62,760 nucleotides of DNA. Origin: Anaerolineales bacterium UBA2181 (GTDB lineage Bacteria; Chloroflexota; Anaerolineae; Promineifilales; UBA4811). The notes beneath the pieces are model-generated. The model had not been told where the DNA came from, ran no database searches, and saw only the letters and a list, made by a program, of their open reading frames with translations. How positions within the stretch are numbered: position 1 is the stretch's first letter; the number at the start of each line of letters is the position of its first letter. The stretch spans positions 1 through 62,760 of the forward strand of contig DCVT01000009.1 of NCBI GenBank assembly GCA_002328075.1. Direction: 5' to 3'. This document shows, piece by piece, positions 17,356 to 26,309 of the stretch. Both the position numbers and the translations under genes were made by a program.

Positions 17356-20300
17356 ATGAAACTTCGGTGGTTAGCTCTGTCAGTCCTGATCGGCACATTG
17401 ATGTTGACAGCCCATTGGGCTGCCGCGCAGATGACGGATCATTCGCCCCAGGCTCTGGTGAGCTTGGTTTGCCGAGATGAGGCTGAGTTGGTAGCGGCGC
17501 AAAGGTGGCGAGTTCCCGTGTATCTATCGGTGGAGCAGAATGGCCACCTGTTGTTGTTCGCCGGGGCAACCACAGCGGACGTCGCCAGGCTGCGGACTGG
17601 AGGAACCGCCGTGGCTGTGCTGGACCCCGACATGCAGGGTGGCCGTTACTACCTGGGCCATGTCCGTCCCAATCAGGAAGAACCAGATTGGCGCTCTTTT
17701 GGACGGCCGTTGCTGCGAGGCAGCGACTGGGTATTGATGCGCACCGAATCGGACGTCGCCGGGTTGGGATTGGAGGGAACAGGGATTGCCCTGCAGGCTA
17801 TGACGCTGGATCCAAAACCGTTGGGAACCGCGATTCGCTCCGGCGCCTTTCCGGCTGTGGTTACTCCAGAACCCCCTATTCTGGAGATGATGGACCAGGT
17901 GGACAGCACCGATCTCTACAGCGATACGGGTGGCCTGAGCGGAGAGTGGCCTGTGCAAATCGGCGGTTTTTCGTACACGATTGGAACCCGCCACACCTAC
18001 AGCCAAGTGCCCGTCCAGCGTGCGGTCGAGTACGTCGGACAGAGAATGGAAGGCATGGGTCTCGCCGTCGAGTACCATCATTGGAGTTCGGGTCTTCCTC
18101 CCAATGTGGTTGGAGAGTTGACCGGGTCGGTCGCTCCCGAGGACGTCTATATTCTCTGTGGCCACCTGGATGATATGCCTCCCGGAGCTCTGGCGCCCGG
18201 GGCCGACGATAATGCCAGCGGATCGATAGCGGTTCTGGTGGCGGCCGAGATTCTGGCGCAATACCGGTGGGGCAGCACGCTGCGGTTCGCCTTGTGGACG
18301 GGTGAAGAACAGGGCCTGCTGGGTAGCCAAGCGTACGCCGCGCGGGCATACAGCAGGGGAGAGCGCATTCTGGGGGTGTTGAACCTGGATATGATCGGAT
18401 ATAACACCGTGGGCACTGACCCTGGCATCGATCTGCATGCGCGATCCAGCATTCCTGCCTCGCTGGAGCTGGCTCAACTCTTCCAGGATGTGGTGAGCGT
18501 TTATGATCTGGATCTCCAGCCAGAGATCACGGCCGACGGCACGGGAGCCAGCGATCATGCGTCATTCTGGCAGTATGGATATGCTGCCATCCTGGGCATC
18601 GAGGACATGGGTGACTTTAATCCCAGGTACCACACCGTCAATGACCGGCTCGAGCACCTTGATCTTGCCTACATGACCAGTTTCGTCCGGGCGGCGGTGG
18701 GAACCTTTGCCCACATGTGTGATTGCCTGCTACCGGTCGCCACGGGAGTGTTGGCCGGACAGGTGAGGGCCGAGGATGGGAGCGCGCCAATTGGCGAAGC
18801 CCAGATTGATGTCCGAGATGGCCAGGGCGCGCCATTCCCGGCCGTGGCCGACGCCGACGGTTACTACAGCCGCACACTCACTGTCGGGCAGTACTCTCTG
18901 ACGGCCTCAGCCTTTGGTTATCTGCCGGCCACGGCGCAGAATATCCTGGTGATGACCGACACGGTGACCACGGTCGATTTGAACCTGGCGACTGCCCCAA
19001 GCCACACGATATCCGGTTCGGTCACCAACACGGCCAACGGCAGGCCGCTGGGGGCAATCGTGGAGGCACTGGACACGCCTTTGCTTCCGGTCCCGACCGA
19101 TCCTGCCACCGGCTCTTACTCGCTGACACTGCCGGCCGGAGTGTACACGCTGCGCGCCCGCGCGAACGGGTTCCGGCCGGTCTCCCGCTTGCTAGTTGTG
19201 GACCAGGAGCAGGTGCAGGATTTCCCATTGGACTCGCTCCCCTGCATCCTGTTGGTGGATGATGACCGGGACGTTCCGGATGTGCGCGGGTACTATGCCG
19301 GCGCGCTGGAGTTCTTGGAAACCGAGTTCCAGGTGTGGGATACCAGCGCCGCCGGAGACCCGGCGGCAGATGACCTCTTGGGCTACCCCATGGTCCTCTG
19401 GTTCACCGGCGCCTATTCATCAGGAGCCTTCACTGGCTTTAACGAATCACAGGTAGCAGAGTATTTGAACGCCGGAGGCAGCTTTTTCCTTTCCAGCCAG
19501 AACTACCTGGGGACCGCAGGGCCAACGCCCTTTGGCAGGGAGTACCTGCATATCGGCGCTGTGACTCTGGACCAGCTCCACGCGACGGTGACTGGTCAGG
19601 GTCCCTATGCCGGGCTGGGGCCGTTCGACCTGCGGTATCCGTTCACCAACCAGTCGGACCAAATCTACCCGGATGGGGGAGGTTTGGTGGCTTTTGTAGG
19701 AGACCACGGCGGTGCGGGCATTGCTCACGTAGGTGATGTCCCCACCGTCTTTCTGAGTTTTCCAGTGGAAGCAATACCGGGACACGCGAGCCGTGAAGCG
19801 GTGATGCGGGCAACCGTTGTTCATCTCGGTGGATGTCCGGCTCGCCATGGATGGCTCGGCGGCCGGGTGAACGATGCAGTAAGCGGCGAGCCGGTGGTTG
19901 GGGCCACCGTGACAGCGGCCGAGTCACTTCGCGCCGGTGCCCACACGTTGACTGATGCCCAAGGGCATTATAGCCTGACTCTGGCGGCCGCAACGTACGA
20001 CATCAGCTTGTTCCTACTTGGGTACGCCAGCGAGATCATCACCGACGTGGTTGTGGTTGAAGGGATGACCACCACCCTGGACCTGGTCTTGACTCCGGTT
20101 CCAGTCCTGCGGAGCCAGCCCGACTTGTTTGACTTGGCGCTGCTGCCGGGCCAGGCAGTCACACGCAGTCTGACGGTGACCAACAGCGGGCGCGCGGACC
20201 TGGTGTTCTCCGCCCAGGTTCAACTTGGTCGCGCTGATGCGCCAAAGGTCTCAGGCGACGTGGAGGACGGATGGATCGGTATCACGCCCGCCCACGGCAC

Positions 20301-21183
20301 TGTGGTTCCGGGAGCGGGCGCAACCCTGGTAGTGGTCCTTGACGCGGCTGGCCTTGCGCCCGGCCGTTACGACGCGCTGGTTGTGCTAGAGACCAACGAC
20401 CCACAGGCTTCTCGGTTGGAGGTACCGGTTGGATTGCTCGTCCAACCTGCTTGCCAACCGATCGAGATTCACTCCGTGGTGGCATTGGCGGACGGGTGTT
20501 CGGCCAGCTTTGTCCCAGAGTACGCCGGCGATTCGCCCGTCAGGTGGCGGTGGGAGTTCGAGGACGGGTCGCCTGCAACCAGCAGTGCAGCGCAACCGGA
20601 GCGTATTGATTTTGGAATGAGAGGAACCTACGCCTACACCGTGACGGCCACCAATTGCGCGGATGCCAACGCTGCCACCTTCCGAAATCTCGTTTCGTTG
20701 GATTGCTGCGTGGCGCTCGACGCGGTCGAGCTTGAATGGCAGCCGGCCGGTCCGATGAACGTCGGGCAGGAGGTGATGGTGAGCGTCCACCTGATGCCGG
20801 TGGATACCACGCCACCGTTTCAATACCGGGTGACCGTGGACAGTACCGCCGGCAGCGTGTTGACCTCCACCGTCATATCGTGGACTTTTCCCGTCACCTT
20901 TGGCATCGCCGGTGGCCATTCGGTTCGCATAGATGTCTGGAATTGCACCGGTCTGGAGCCGGTGACCGACACGCAGTGGATCATGGTGCGGTCTCCGCAG
21001 GCATTTCTTCCCGTGATGCGGTTGGACGGCGGACCGGCGGCACTACCCGTTCAGAGTTCGGTCTCGCCCGGTTCACCTTCGGCCATCAGCCAGAGCGCGA
21101 GGCCGATAATGCCCGCCACCAGCAGAGCGATCAGCAGGGCGCTCATCGGCGAAAGCGGTTCAGCAAGCTGGCAACGGCGGTAG
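17356..21183 (+). CDS. Secreted M28-family zinc peptidase with carboxypeptidase-regulatory and PKD-like domains
   Basis: A 1275-residue exported protein; signal peptide MKLRWLALSVLIGTLMLTAH to about WAAA-QM. The M28 catalytic domain spans residues about 190-450, with zinc ligands or catalytic residues in CGHLDDMP, GADDNASGS, WTGEEQGLLGS, LDMIGYN and YHTVND. Then come two CarboxypepD-reg-like repeats (about 460-625), a GATase-like alpha/beta segment opening ILLVDDDRDVPDV, a further regulatory repeat, an Ig-like segment and a PKD-like domain. The usual C-terminal motif of this genome's secreted proteins (AFLPVMRLDGG) is followed by about 50 unrelated residues running antisense into the oxidoreductase operon. 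The original stop codon may have been lost. Confidence 0.88.
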   Translation: MKLRWLALSVLIGTLMLTAHWAAAQMTDHSPQALVSLVCRDEAELVAAQRWRVPVYLSVEQNGHLLLFAGATTADVARLRTGGTAVAVLDPDMQGGRYYLGHVRPNQEEPDWRSFGRPLLRGSDWVLMRTESDVAGLGLEGTGIALQAMTLDPKPLGTAIRSGAFPAVVTPEPPILEMMDQVDSTDLYSDTGGLSGEWPVQIGGFSYTIGTRHTYSQVPVQRAVEYVGQRMEGMGLAVEYHHWSSGLPPNVVGELTGSVAPEDVYILCGHLDDMPPGALAPGADDNASGSIAVLVAAEILAQYRWGSTLRFALWTGEEQGLLGSQAYAARAYSRGERILGVLNLDMIGYNTVGTDPGIDLHARSSIPASLELAQLFQDVVSVYDLDLQPEITADGTGASDHASFWQYGYAAILGIEDMGDFNPRYHTVNDRLEHLDLAYMTSFVRAAVGTFAHMCDCLLPVATGVLAGQVRAEDGSAPIGEAQIDVRDGQGAPFPAVADADGYYSRTLTVGQYSLTASAFGYLPATAQNILVMTDTVTTVDLNLATAPSHTISGSVTNTANGRPLGAIVEALDTPLLPVPTDPATGSYSLTLPAGVYTLRARANGFRPVSRLLVVDQEQVQDFPLDSLPCILLVDDDRDVPDVRGYYAGALEFLETEFQVWDTSAAGDPAADDLLGYPMVLWFTGAYSSGAFTGFNESQVAEYLNAGGSFFLSSQNYLGTAGPTPFGREYLHIGAVTLDQLHATVTGQGPYAGLGPFDLRYPFTNQSDQIYPDGGGLVAFVGDHGGAGIAHVGDVPTVFLSFPVEAIPGHASREAVMRATVVHLGGCPARHGWLGGRVNDAVSGEPVVGATVTAAESLRAGAHTLTDAQGHYSLTLAAATYDISLFLLGYASEIITDVVVVEGMTTTLDLVLTPVPVLRSQPDLFDLALLPGQAVTRSLTVTNSGRADLVFSAQVQLGRADAPKVSGDVEDGWIGITPAHGTVVPGAGATLVVVLDAAGLAPGRYDALVVLETNDPQASRLEVPVGLLVQPACQPIEIHSVVALADGCSASFVPEYAGDSPVRWRWEFEDGSPATSSAAQPERIDFGMRGTYAYTVTATNCADANAATFRNLVSLDCCVALDAVELEWQPAGPMNVGQEVMVSVHLMPVDTTPPFQYRVTVDSTAGSVLTSTVISWTFPVTFGIAGGHSVRIDVWNCTGLEPVTDTQWIMVRSPQAFLPVMRLDGGPAALPVQSSVSPGSPSAISQSARPIMPATSRAISRALIGESGSASWQRR
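21051..21146 (-). CDS. Small single-TM peptide (31 aa) after the oxidoreductase beta subunit
   Basis: The ATG at 21146-21144 overlaps the beta-subunit stop (TGA 21145-21143) in a classic ATGA junction. The product is one hydrophobic helix (SALLIALLVAGIIGLALWLM) with an acidic tail ending ETEL. Coupled start, sensible TM composition and operon position support a real gene. It lies wholly antisense to the last 44 codons of the M28 gene, so one of the two readings there is probably incidental. The function is unknown; a membrane tether is possible. Confidence 0.5.
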   Translation of the reverse strand: MSALLIALLVAGIIGLALWLMAEGEPGETEL

Positions 21184-22045
21184 GGGCGAACGAGTCGGTC
21201 GGCTGTGCGATCAGCTTGGCCACCTGATCCTCAAACGACGGGCGCTCTACCTGGTAAAAGATGCCCAGGTACGCTTTGTCCAATTCCAGTGCCAACCTGA
21301 AGGCAGCCGCTCGGTCAGTGCAATCGTGGTCGGCCGGTAGCGGCTGGGCCAACTGCCGCCAGTAGTTGTAGGTGTCGTAAAACGTGGTGCAGGGGCTGAT
21401 CACCTGGACAAGACTGAAACCGCGATGGAGCACGGCGGTTTTGAGAATCTCGTGAAGCTCCTTGGGTGCGCCGGAGAACCCCCGAGCCACAAAGCTGGCC
21501 TCGTAGGCCAACGCCATCGCGATGGGATTCACCGGCGAGACGGTTTGTGCCAGGTTCAGCATCCCGGTCATCCCCTTCCGGCGGCCTTTGTATTTCACTG
21601 TGGATTGCTGGAGTACATCGGCTGGTGAGGTGGCGGAAGGTTGGCCTTTGGTCAATCCGTAGATGCTGTTGTCCATGACGATGTAGGTGAGGTCGATGTT
21701 GCGTCGGGCGGCATGTGGCAGGTGGCCGGCCCCGATGCTAAAGGCGTCGCCATCACCACCCAACACAAAGACGGTCAGATCCGGGTTGGCTAGCTTGACA
21801 CCGGAAGCAAACGGCAGAGCCCGTCCGTGCACGCCGTGAAAACCGTACGCGTTGACAAAGGCCGGAAAGCGTCCGGAGCAGCCGATGCCGGATACCATCG
21901 CCACGTGGCTTGGGTCCAGTTGCAGGCCAATGATGGTTTTCATAACCGCGTTCAAAACACCATAGTCACCGCAACCCGGACACCAGATGGGCTTTACCGC
22001 GCTCTTGAGGTCTTTGATCGTGAGTTTCTGTTCGGTGGTGATCAT
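21143..22045 (-). CDS. 2-oxoacid:ferredoxin oxidoreductase, beta subunit (TPP-binding)
   Basis: A 300-residue subunit. KPIWCPGCGDYGVLNAVMK opens the TPP-binding chain of 2-oxoglutarate/2-oxoacid:ferredoxin oxidoreductases. The TPP-Mg site is in VLGGDGDAFSIGAGHLPHA with DNSIYGLTKGQPSATSP after it. ATG 22045 is chosen over 22090 because AGGAAGGAA lies just upstream and the longer start would overlap the alpha-subunit stop. It oxidatively decarboxylates a 2-oxoacid, probably 2-oxoglutarate or pyruvate, with reduction of ferredoxin. No 4Fe-4S delta subunit is encoded nearby, as usual for the two-subunit Kor type. Confidence 0.94.
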   Translation of the reverse strand: MITTEQKLTIKDLKSAVKPIWCPGCGDYGVLNAVMKTIIGLQLDPSHVAMVSGIGCSGRFPAFVNAYGFHGVHGRALPFASGVKLANPDLTVFVLGGDGDAFSIGAGHLPHAARRNIDLTYIVMDNSIYGLTKGQPSATSPADVLQQSTVKYKGRRKGMTGMLNLAQTVSPVNPIAMALAYEASFVARGFSGAPKELHEILKTAVLHRGFSLVQVISPCTTFYDTYNYWRQLAQPLPADHDCTDRAAAFRLALELDKAYLGIFYQVERPSFEDQVAKLIAQPTDSFAPTAVASLLNRFRR

Positions 22046-22071
22046 CGTGAACGTTCCTTCCTGCGCAATTC

Positions 22072-23868
22072 TCAGCAGCCCGGTGTCCACACCTTGAGAA
22101 CCCGGCCTGCCAGTTCCCTGGCCACCTGATGAACCACCCGGCAGATGTCCACCGGCCGGAAAGGAAGTCCATCATATTTGGGCAGATGGACGATGCGAAT
22201 GCCATTCTTGACGATCTCTCGGCCGTAACGGTGCTCGATCACATTGGCAAACATGCCCCGGTAGTTCAGCTCGGGCACGATGATAGCCCGTTTACCCTGC
22301 AAGAACGCGCGGATGAGACCGTCCGGCATGGGCAGCAGCGAGCGCGTATAAAATGCCTCCACCCGGATGTTGTTGGCTGATACCCGGGCCATCGCCTCGC
22401 GCACCGCTCCTTTGCTGCTGCCCCAACCCATGATGCCGATCTCGGCTTCGGAGTCGCCCCATCGATCGGACACAGGCAGGCGCTGAATCTCCTGGCGCGC
22501 GGTATCCACCTTGCGATGCCTCTTCTCTGTCATGGACCGGTGTGTTTCCGGAGTGTAGTTGGGAGAGCCTTTCTCGCTGTGCTCCAGTCCCTCGGCCGTA
22601 TAGAACATTCCCGGCATTCCGGGTATCGCCATGGGCGAGATGCCGGACTCGGTGATAAGGTAGCGCCGGTAAGAGCCATCCTCAACCGGCTCTGGCTTTA
22701 AACGTTCCGTCAGCCGAATCGCACCGAGGTCGATCGCCGGGATGGTTTCGACGCGGGCTGACAGGGCCTGATCGGAGAGGACCACGACCGGCATCTGGTA
22801 TTTCTCTGCCAGGTTAAAGGCGTTGACCATCTGATGGAAACAGTCTTCGACCGAGTCTGGAGCTAGGACAAAGCGCGGGGCCTCGTCATTCCCGGCGTAC
22901 AACGCCATAAAGAGGTCCGCCTGAGCGGTCTTGGTGGGCATTCCTGTGCTGGGTCCGGCGCGCTGCACATCCACGATCACCAACGGGACCTCGGTCATGC
23001 TAGCGTGACCCAGCGCCTCAATCATCAACGCAAAACCGGGGCCGGAAGTGGCAGTCATAGCCTTGGCGCCGGCATAACTGGCCCCGATGGCCATGGAGAT
23101 GGCGGCGATCTCGTCCTCGGTCTGGATCATCTTGCCGCCCAGAGCAGGTAGTTGCTGAGCCATGAACTCCATGAGGGTAGTAGCCGGGGTGATGGGGTAC
23201 CCGGCGTAAAAGCGGCACCCGGCAGCCAGCGCGCCGATGGCGGCCGCCTGGTTTCCGCTGATCACCAGCCGTTCCTCGCGTTCACCCTCGGGAAGTCCGA
23301 CGGTTGTGGGAAGCCGTTCTCCATAATGCTCCTGAACGTACTGGTAACCCCGGGCCAGCGAGTCTAGATTCGTGGGCAGGAGGGCTGGGTATTTTCCCAG
23401 CTTGGCCTCGACGACCTCGTTACCTTTGACCAGCGGCAGTCCAAAGAGAGCTAGCAGGGAGCCAACCATGACAAGGTTCTTGCCACGCATGAACTGCATC
23501 TGCTGGGCGATCTCGGTCACCGGAACCGGATAGTGAACATGGCCGTCATCGGGTGGCTGCAACTCGCCGCTGTCGTAGATCAGCGTGCCGCCCGGTCGCA
23601 GCTCATGGATGTGTTGATCATAGCCCTCCTGGTTCAACGCGACCAGTGCGTCGATATCGTCGCCGTCGGAGAGCACCTTGTTCCGGCCGACACGTGCCTG
23701 ATACACCACGTGACCGCCCATGATCTCGGCCGGGTAGGTGCGGAAGGTAAAGACCTCCAGCCCGGCGCGGGCTGCCACCAGGACAAAGATCTCACCGATG
23801 GTTACAATTCCCTCGCCAGACTCGCCGCCCATTCGGATGACGATGCTATCTCCATTTCCAGTTTCCAC
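22072..23868 (-). CDS. 2-oxoacid:ferredoxin oxidoreductase, fused gamma-alpha subunit
   Basis: A 598-residue protein. The N-terminal gamma domain (residues about 8-185) shows MGGESGEGIVTIGEIFVLVA and TYPAEIMGGHVVYQARVG. The alpha/pyrimidine-binding domain then has AGCRFYAGYPITPATTLMEF and TATSGPGFALMIEALGHASM. The GTG at 23868 is chosen: GAGGGG lies just upstream and the ORF extension beyond it has no family similarity. It is followed after 26 bases by the beta subunit. A gamma-alpha fusion is usual for the archaeal and bacterial two-subunit Kor/Por enzymes. Substrate choice cannot be fixed from sequence. Confidence 0.93.
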   Translation of the reverse strand: METGNGDSIVIRMGGESGEGIVTIGEIFVLVAARAGLEVFTFRTYPAEIMGGHVVYQARVGRNKVLSDGDDIDALVALNQEGYDQHIHELRPGGTLIYDSGELQPPDDGHVHYPVPVTEIAQQMQFMRGKNLVMVGSLLALFGLPLVKGNEVVEAKLGKYPALLPTNLDSLARGYQYVQEHYGERLPTTVGLPEGEREERLVISGNQAAAIGALAAGCRFYAGYPITPATTLMEFMAQQLPALGGKMIQTEDEIAAISMAIGASYAGAKAMTATSGPGFALMIEALGHASMTEVPLVIVDVQRAGPSTGMPTKTAQADLFMALYAGNDEAPRFVLAPDSVEDCFHQMVNAFNLAEKYQMPVVVLSDQALSARVETIPAIDLGAIRLTERLKPEPVEDGSYRRYLITESGISPMAIPGMPGMFYTAEGLEHSEKGSPNYTPETHRSMTEKRHRKVDTARQEIQRLPVSDRWGDSEAEIGIMGWGSSKGAVREAMARVSANNIRVEAFYTRSLLPMPDGLIRAFLQGKRAIIVPELNYRGMFANVIEHRYGREIVKNGIRIVHLPKYDGLPFRPVDICRVVHQVARELAGRVLKVWTPGC

Positions 23869-24311
23869 CGTTCTGCCCCTCTGTTGCGGTCTGTTGCGCC
23901 CGGTAATTTCCAAGAATTCTATCACAAAAAACAGCAGAGGGGAATTGAGCGATTCAACGGTAGCCCGACATCGCGCCGCGACTTGACCACCTCTGGTGAA
24001 CGCGACATACGGCCGGTCCGCGATTGAGCGCGCCCGTGCACGAAACCGGCAGAAGTAGCCAATTTTGGCGGCCAAGATGACCTGAATATAGTAGAATTGT
24101 CGGCGTTTGGTTAAGGACTGGCTACCCGCCGGGTTCGTTGGCAGCACCGTGGCCAGACGACCTGCAATGCGGCGTGCACGGGCTGTCTGCAGACTTGCCC
24201 GGCACAACATCGTTCCAAATCGTGCGGCCGGTGTTCCGCAGCAGGTCGACGGCCAAGGGCGCGGAGGTGATAACGGCCAAAGCGGGTAGCATAGACGGGA
24301 CTGGAGGTAGG
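23869..24311. other. Intergenic region without a supported gene; contains one copy of a 27-bp repeat
   Basis: This 443-base region separates the divergent oxidoreductase and DUF6506 genes. No reading frame here looks like a known protein and no clear pair of promoter hexamers was found. It holds a 27-base block at 24236-24262 identical to part of gyrA. Confidence 0.6.
24236..24262. repeat. 27-bp perfect repeat shared with the gyrA coding region (33381-33407)
   Basis: Both sites read CCGCAGCAGGTCGACGGCCA followed by AGGGCGC, identical over 27 bases in the same orientation. In gyrA this block codes (minus strand) for APLAVDLLR, next to the active-site Tyr. Here it is intergenic. Confidence 0.7.
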
Positions 24312-24608
24312 ATGATCAAGTGGGCGTTCATTGCAGTTTCGCAGGCGGCCGAAGGCCAGGTGCACACGAGCGTCATTCGGGCCTCGCAGCGCGAGATCAC
24401 CACAGCGCTGGTGCCGGACTATCAGGCTGCTGCCGATCTGGCCCGAAAATTGGTGTCTGAGGGAGCAACCATGATTGAACTTTGTGGCGGTGTAGGCCAC
24501 AAGGGCGCTGCGTTGATCGCCGAGGCTGTGCCATCGGTCCCCGTAGGGGTGGTCCGGTTCGATTATCACCCAGTACTGGGCAAGTCCGGGGATGTGCTGT
24601 TTTCCTGA
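24312..24608 (+). CDS. DUF6506-like small protein
   Basis: A 98-residue protein, MIKWAFIAVSQAAEGQVHTS then YQAAADLARKLVSEGATMIE, and a conserved ELCGGVGHKGAALIAEAV segment. It ends near GVVRFDYHP. The pattern matches small DUF6506 proteins of unknown role. ATG 24312 has GGAGG at 24303-24307, which rules out the long upstream extension in the same frame. No TM segment or signal is present. It stands alone between the oxidoreductase operon and an MFS gene. Confidence 0.75.
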   Translation: MIKWAFIAVSQAAEGQVHTSVIRASQREITTALVPDYQAAADLARKLVSEGATMIELCGGVGHKGAALIAEAVPSVPVGVVRFDYHPVLGKSGDVLFS

Positions 24609-25002
24609 CGCCGGCTCCGTCTTTGACCTTTGCGCGTTCACGTATCTGGAACCGTTCGAGTGCTGTTGTTTGTGGTTCCTGGAGTGGCCGATCCTACCGG
24701 GCGCTGGCGACCCGTCTGCAGTCTTGGGCTTGGTTGGGCAGCCCCGGCATCGCCGAGCGGGCGAATCGAGCGCGTGGCAACAGCGCACTATGCCCGGCAA
24801 GACGTGGTGGTGGGGCGGCAGAGCCTGGAGTTACGCCAGTCGGCCGGCGCCACCGATCGGGTTCCCGTATGATTGCGTCTCTGCAGGACTGCCCGGAACT
24901 CGGCTTGGCTACCAGACACGCGGTTGGAGAGCCGACGTCGTGCGGCTGATCGATTGATTAATCGGCGGTTTGCCGTTAGTGGTCAGCCGCTGTGTCGCCC
25001 AC
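24609..25002. other. 394-base stretch with no supported gene
   Basis: Open frames cross this stretch on both strands, but their translations are proline/arginine/tryptophan-rich shadows without recognisable motifs or ribosome sites. No strong hairpin or promoter was seen. Confidence 0.5.
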
Positions 25003-26217
25003 ATGAAACAAGACTGGAGACGGACCCTCTACGTGGTAACCGGGGCCGAGATGACGGCCCTTCTCGGCTTCATGGTGGTTATTCCCTTTCTTCCCTATTA
25101 CGTGCAAGAGTTAGGGGTGTCGGACCCGGACCAGGTCAAGTTCTGGTCGGGCTGGTTGTTCTCTGGAACCGCCATCTCTATGGCCGTCATGGCGCCCATT
25201 TGGGGTTCGCTGGCGGACCGTTTTGGGCGCAAGTTGATGGTCGAAAGGGCGCTGTTCGGCGGCGCCCTGGTGTTCACCGCCATGGGATTCGCACAGACCG
25301 TGGAGCAGCTACTGGTCCTGCGGATCATACAGGGGTTGTTGACGGGAACGGTTTCGGCCGCCACTGCGCTGGTGGCGTCGCACACGCCGCGAGAGCAATC
25401 AGGATACGCGCTGGGGCTGCTGCAGACCGGTATCTACCTGGGTAACTCGCTCGGACCCCTATTGGGTGGTTTGGTGGCGGATTCGCTGGGGTATCGTCCT
25501 GCTTTTTGGATCACTGGCGCCTTGATATTCCTGGCGGGCTTGGCTGTGCGGTTTATGGTAGACGAGCAATTTACGCGGCCGGAGCTGAGTCAAGGAAAGG
25601 GCGACACTCGCCTGTGGGATGGATTGTTGGTTGTGCTCCGTTCACCGATTCTCCGCGCGGTGTTTCTCACCCACATGCTGGCCCGCTTGAGTGCTCGCGT
25701 GGTGGGTCCGATGCTTCCACTTTTCCTGGAAGAGATCAGTTCCCCAGGCGTCCGGTTGGCCACCATGGCGGGTCTGATCACCGGAGCCGGCGCGGGGGCC
25801 AGTGCCATCGGCGCCTTTCTGTTAGGTAGCGCATCGGACCGGACCGGTCAGCGCAAGATGTTGGTCTGGTGTACGTTTGGTCTGTCGCTGGCGTACCTGC
25901 CACAGGGCCTCACACAGAACCCGCTGCAACTGGCGCTCTTGCAGGTCATTGCCGGTTTCCTCATGGCAGGCGTGCTGGCGTCGGTCTCGGCGCTGCTGGC
26001 GCGGTTGGTGCCCGAGGGGCGCCATGGAGCGGTCTACGGCCTCAGCAGCACCACCGTCGCCATCGCTAACGCCATCGGACCCTTGGTGGGCGCCAGCATT
26101 GCCGTCTGGTGGGGCCTGCGCGACGTGTTCACGGTAACGGCAGTGCTGTTCAGCCTCGCCGGTGGGTTGGCGCTCTGGTTGCTGCCTATGCCGGGCAAGC
26201 CCACGAGATCGGCGTAA
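25003..26217 (+). CDS. MFS transporter (multidrug-efflux-like)
   Basis: A 404-residue membrane protein with 12 predicted TM segments. The start RRTLYVVTGAEMTALLGFMV is followed by the loop 2-3 motif WGSLADRFGRKLMVERALFG and motif C-like GLLQTGIYLGNSLGPLLGG, which marks antiporter-type MFS proteins. The second half repeats the loop motif as LGSASDRTGQRKMLVW. The start is uncertain: ATG 25003 has no clear ribosome site, and TTG 24970 would add 11 residues. The substrate is unknown. Confidence 0.9.
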   Translation: MKQDWRRTLYVVTGAEMTALLGFMVVIPFLPYYVQELGVSDPDQVKFWSGWLFSGTAISMAVMAPIWGSLADRFGRKLMVERALFGGALVFTAMGFAQTVEQLLVLRIIQGLLTGTVSAATALVASHTPREQSGYALGLLQTGIYLGNSLGPLLGGLVADSLGYRPAFWITGALIFLAGLAVRFMVDEQFTRPELSQGKGDTRLWDGLLVVLRSPILRAVFLTHMLARLSARVVGPMLPLFLEEISSPGVRLATMAGLITGAGAGASAIGAFLLGSASDRTGQRKMLVWCTFGLSLAYLPQGLTQNPLQLALLQVIAGFLMAGVLASVSALLARLVPEGRHGAVYGLSSTTVAIANAIGPLVGASIAVWWGLRDVFTVTAVLFSLAGGLALWLLPMPGKPTRSA

Positions 26218-26309
26218 TGCGCCACACGCTTTTCGGGGAAACCGAACACGGCTGATGCTGCATGCAGTGCCCGCTGGTCAAGCGGGAGCTGCTGTGTTAA
26301 AAATGGCTC

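Noticed and set aside
24111..24800. Minus-strand frame containing APLAVDLLR as a gyrA pseudogene
   Set aside because: Only the 27-bp block matches gyrA; residues on both sides do not align, so there is no support for a longer gene remnant.
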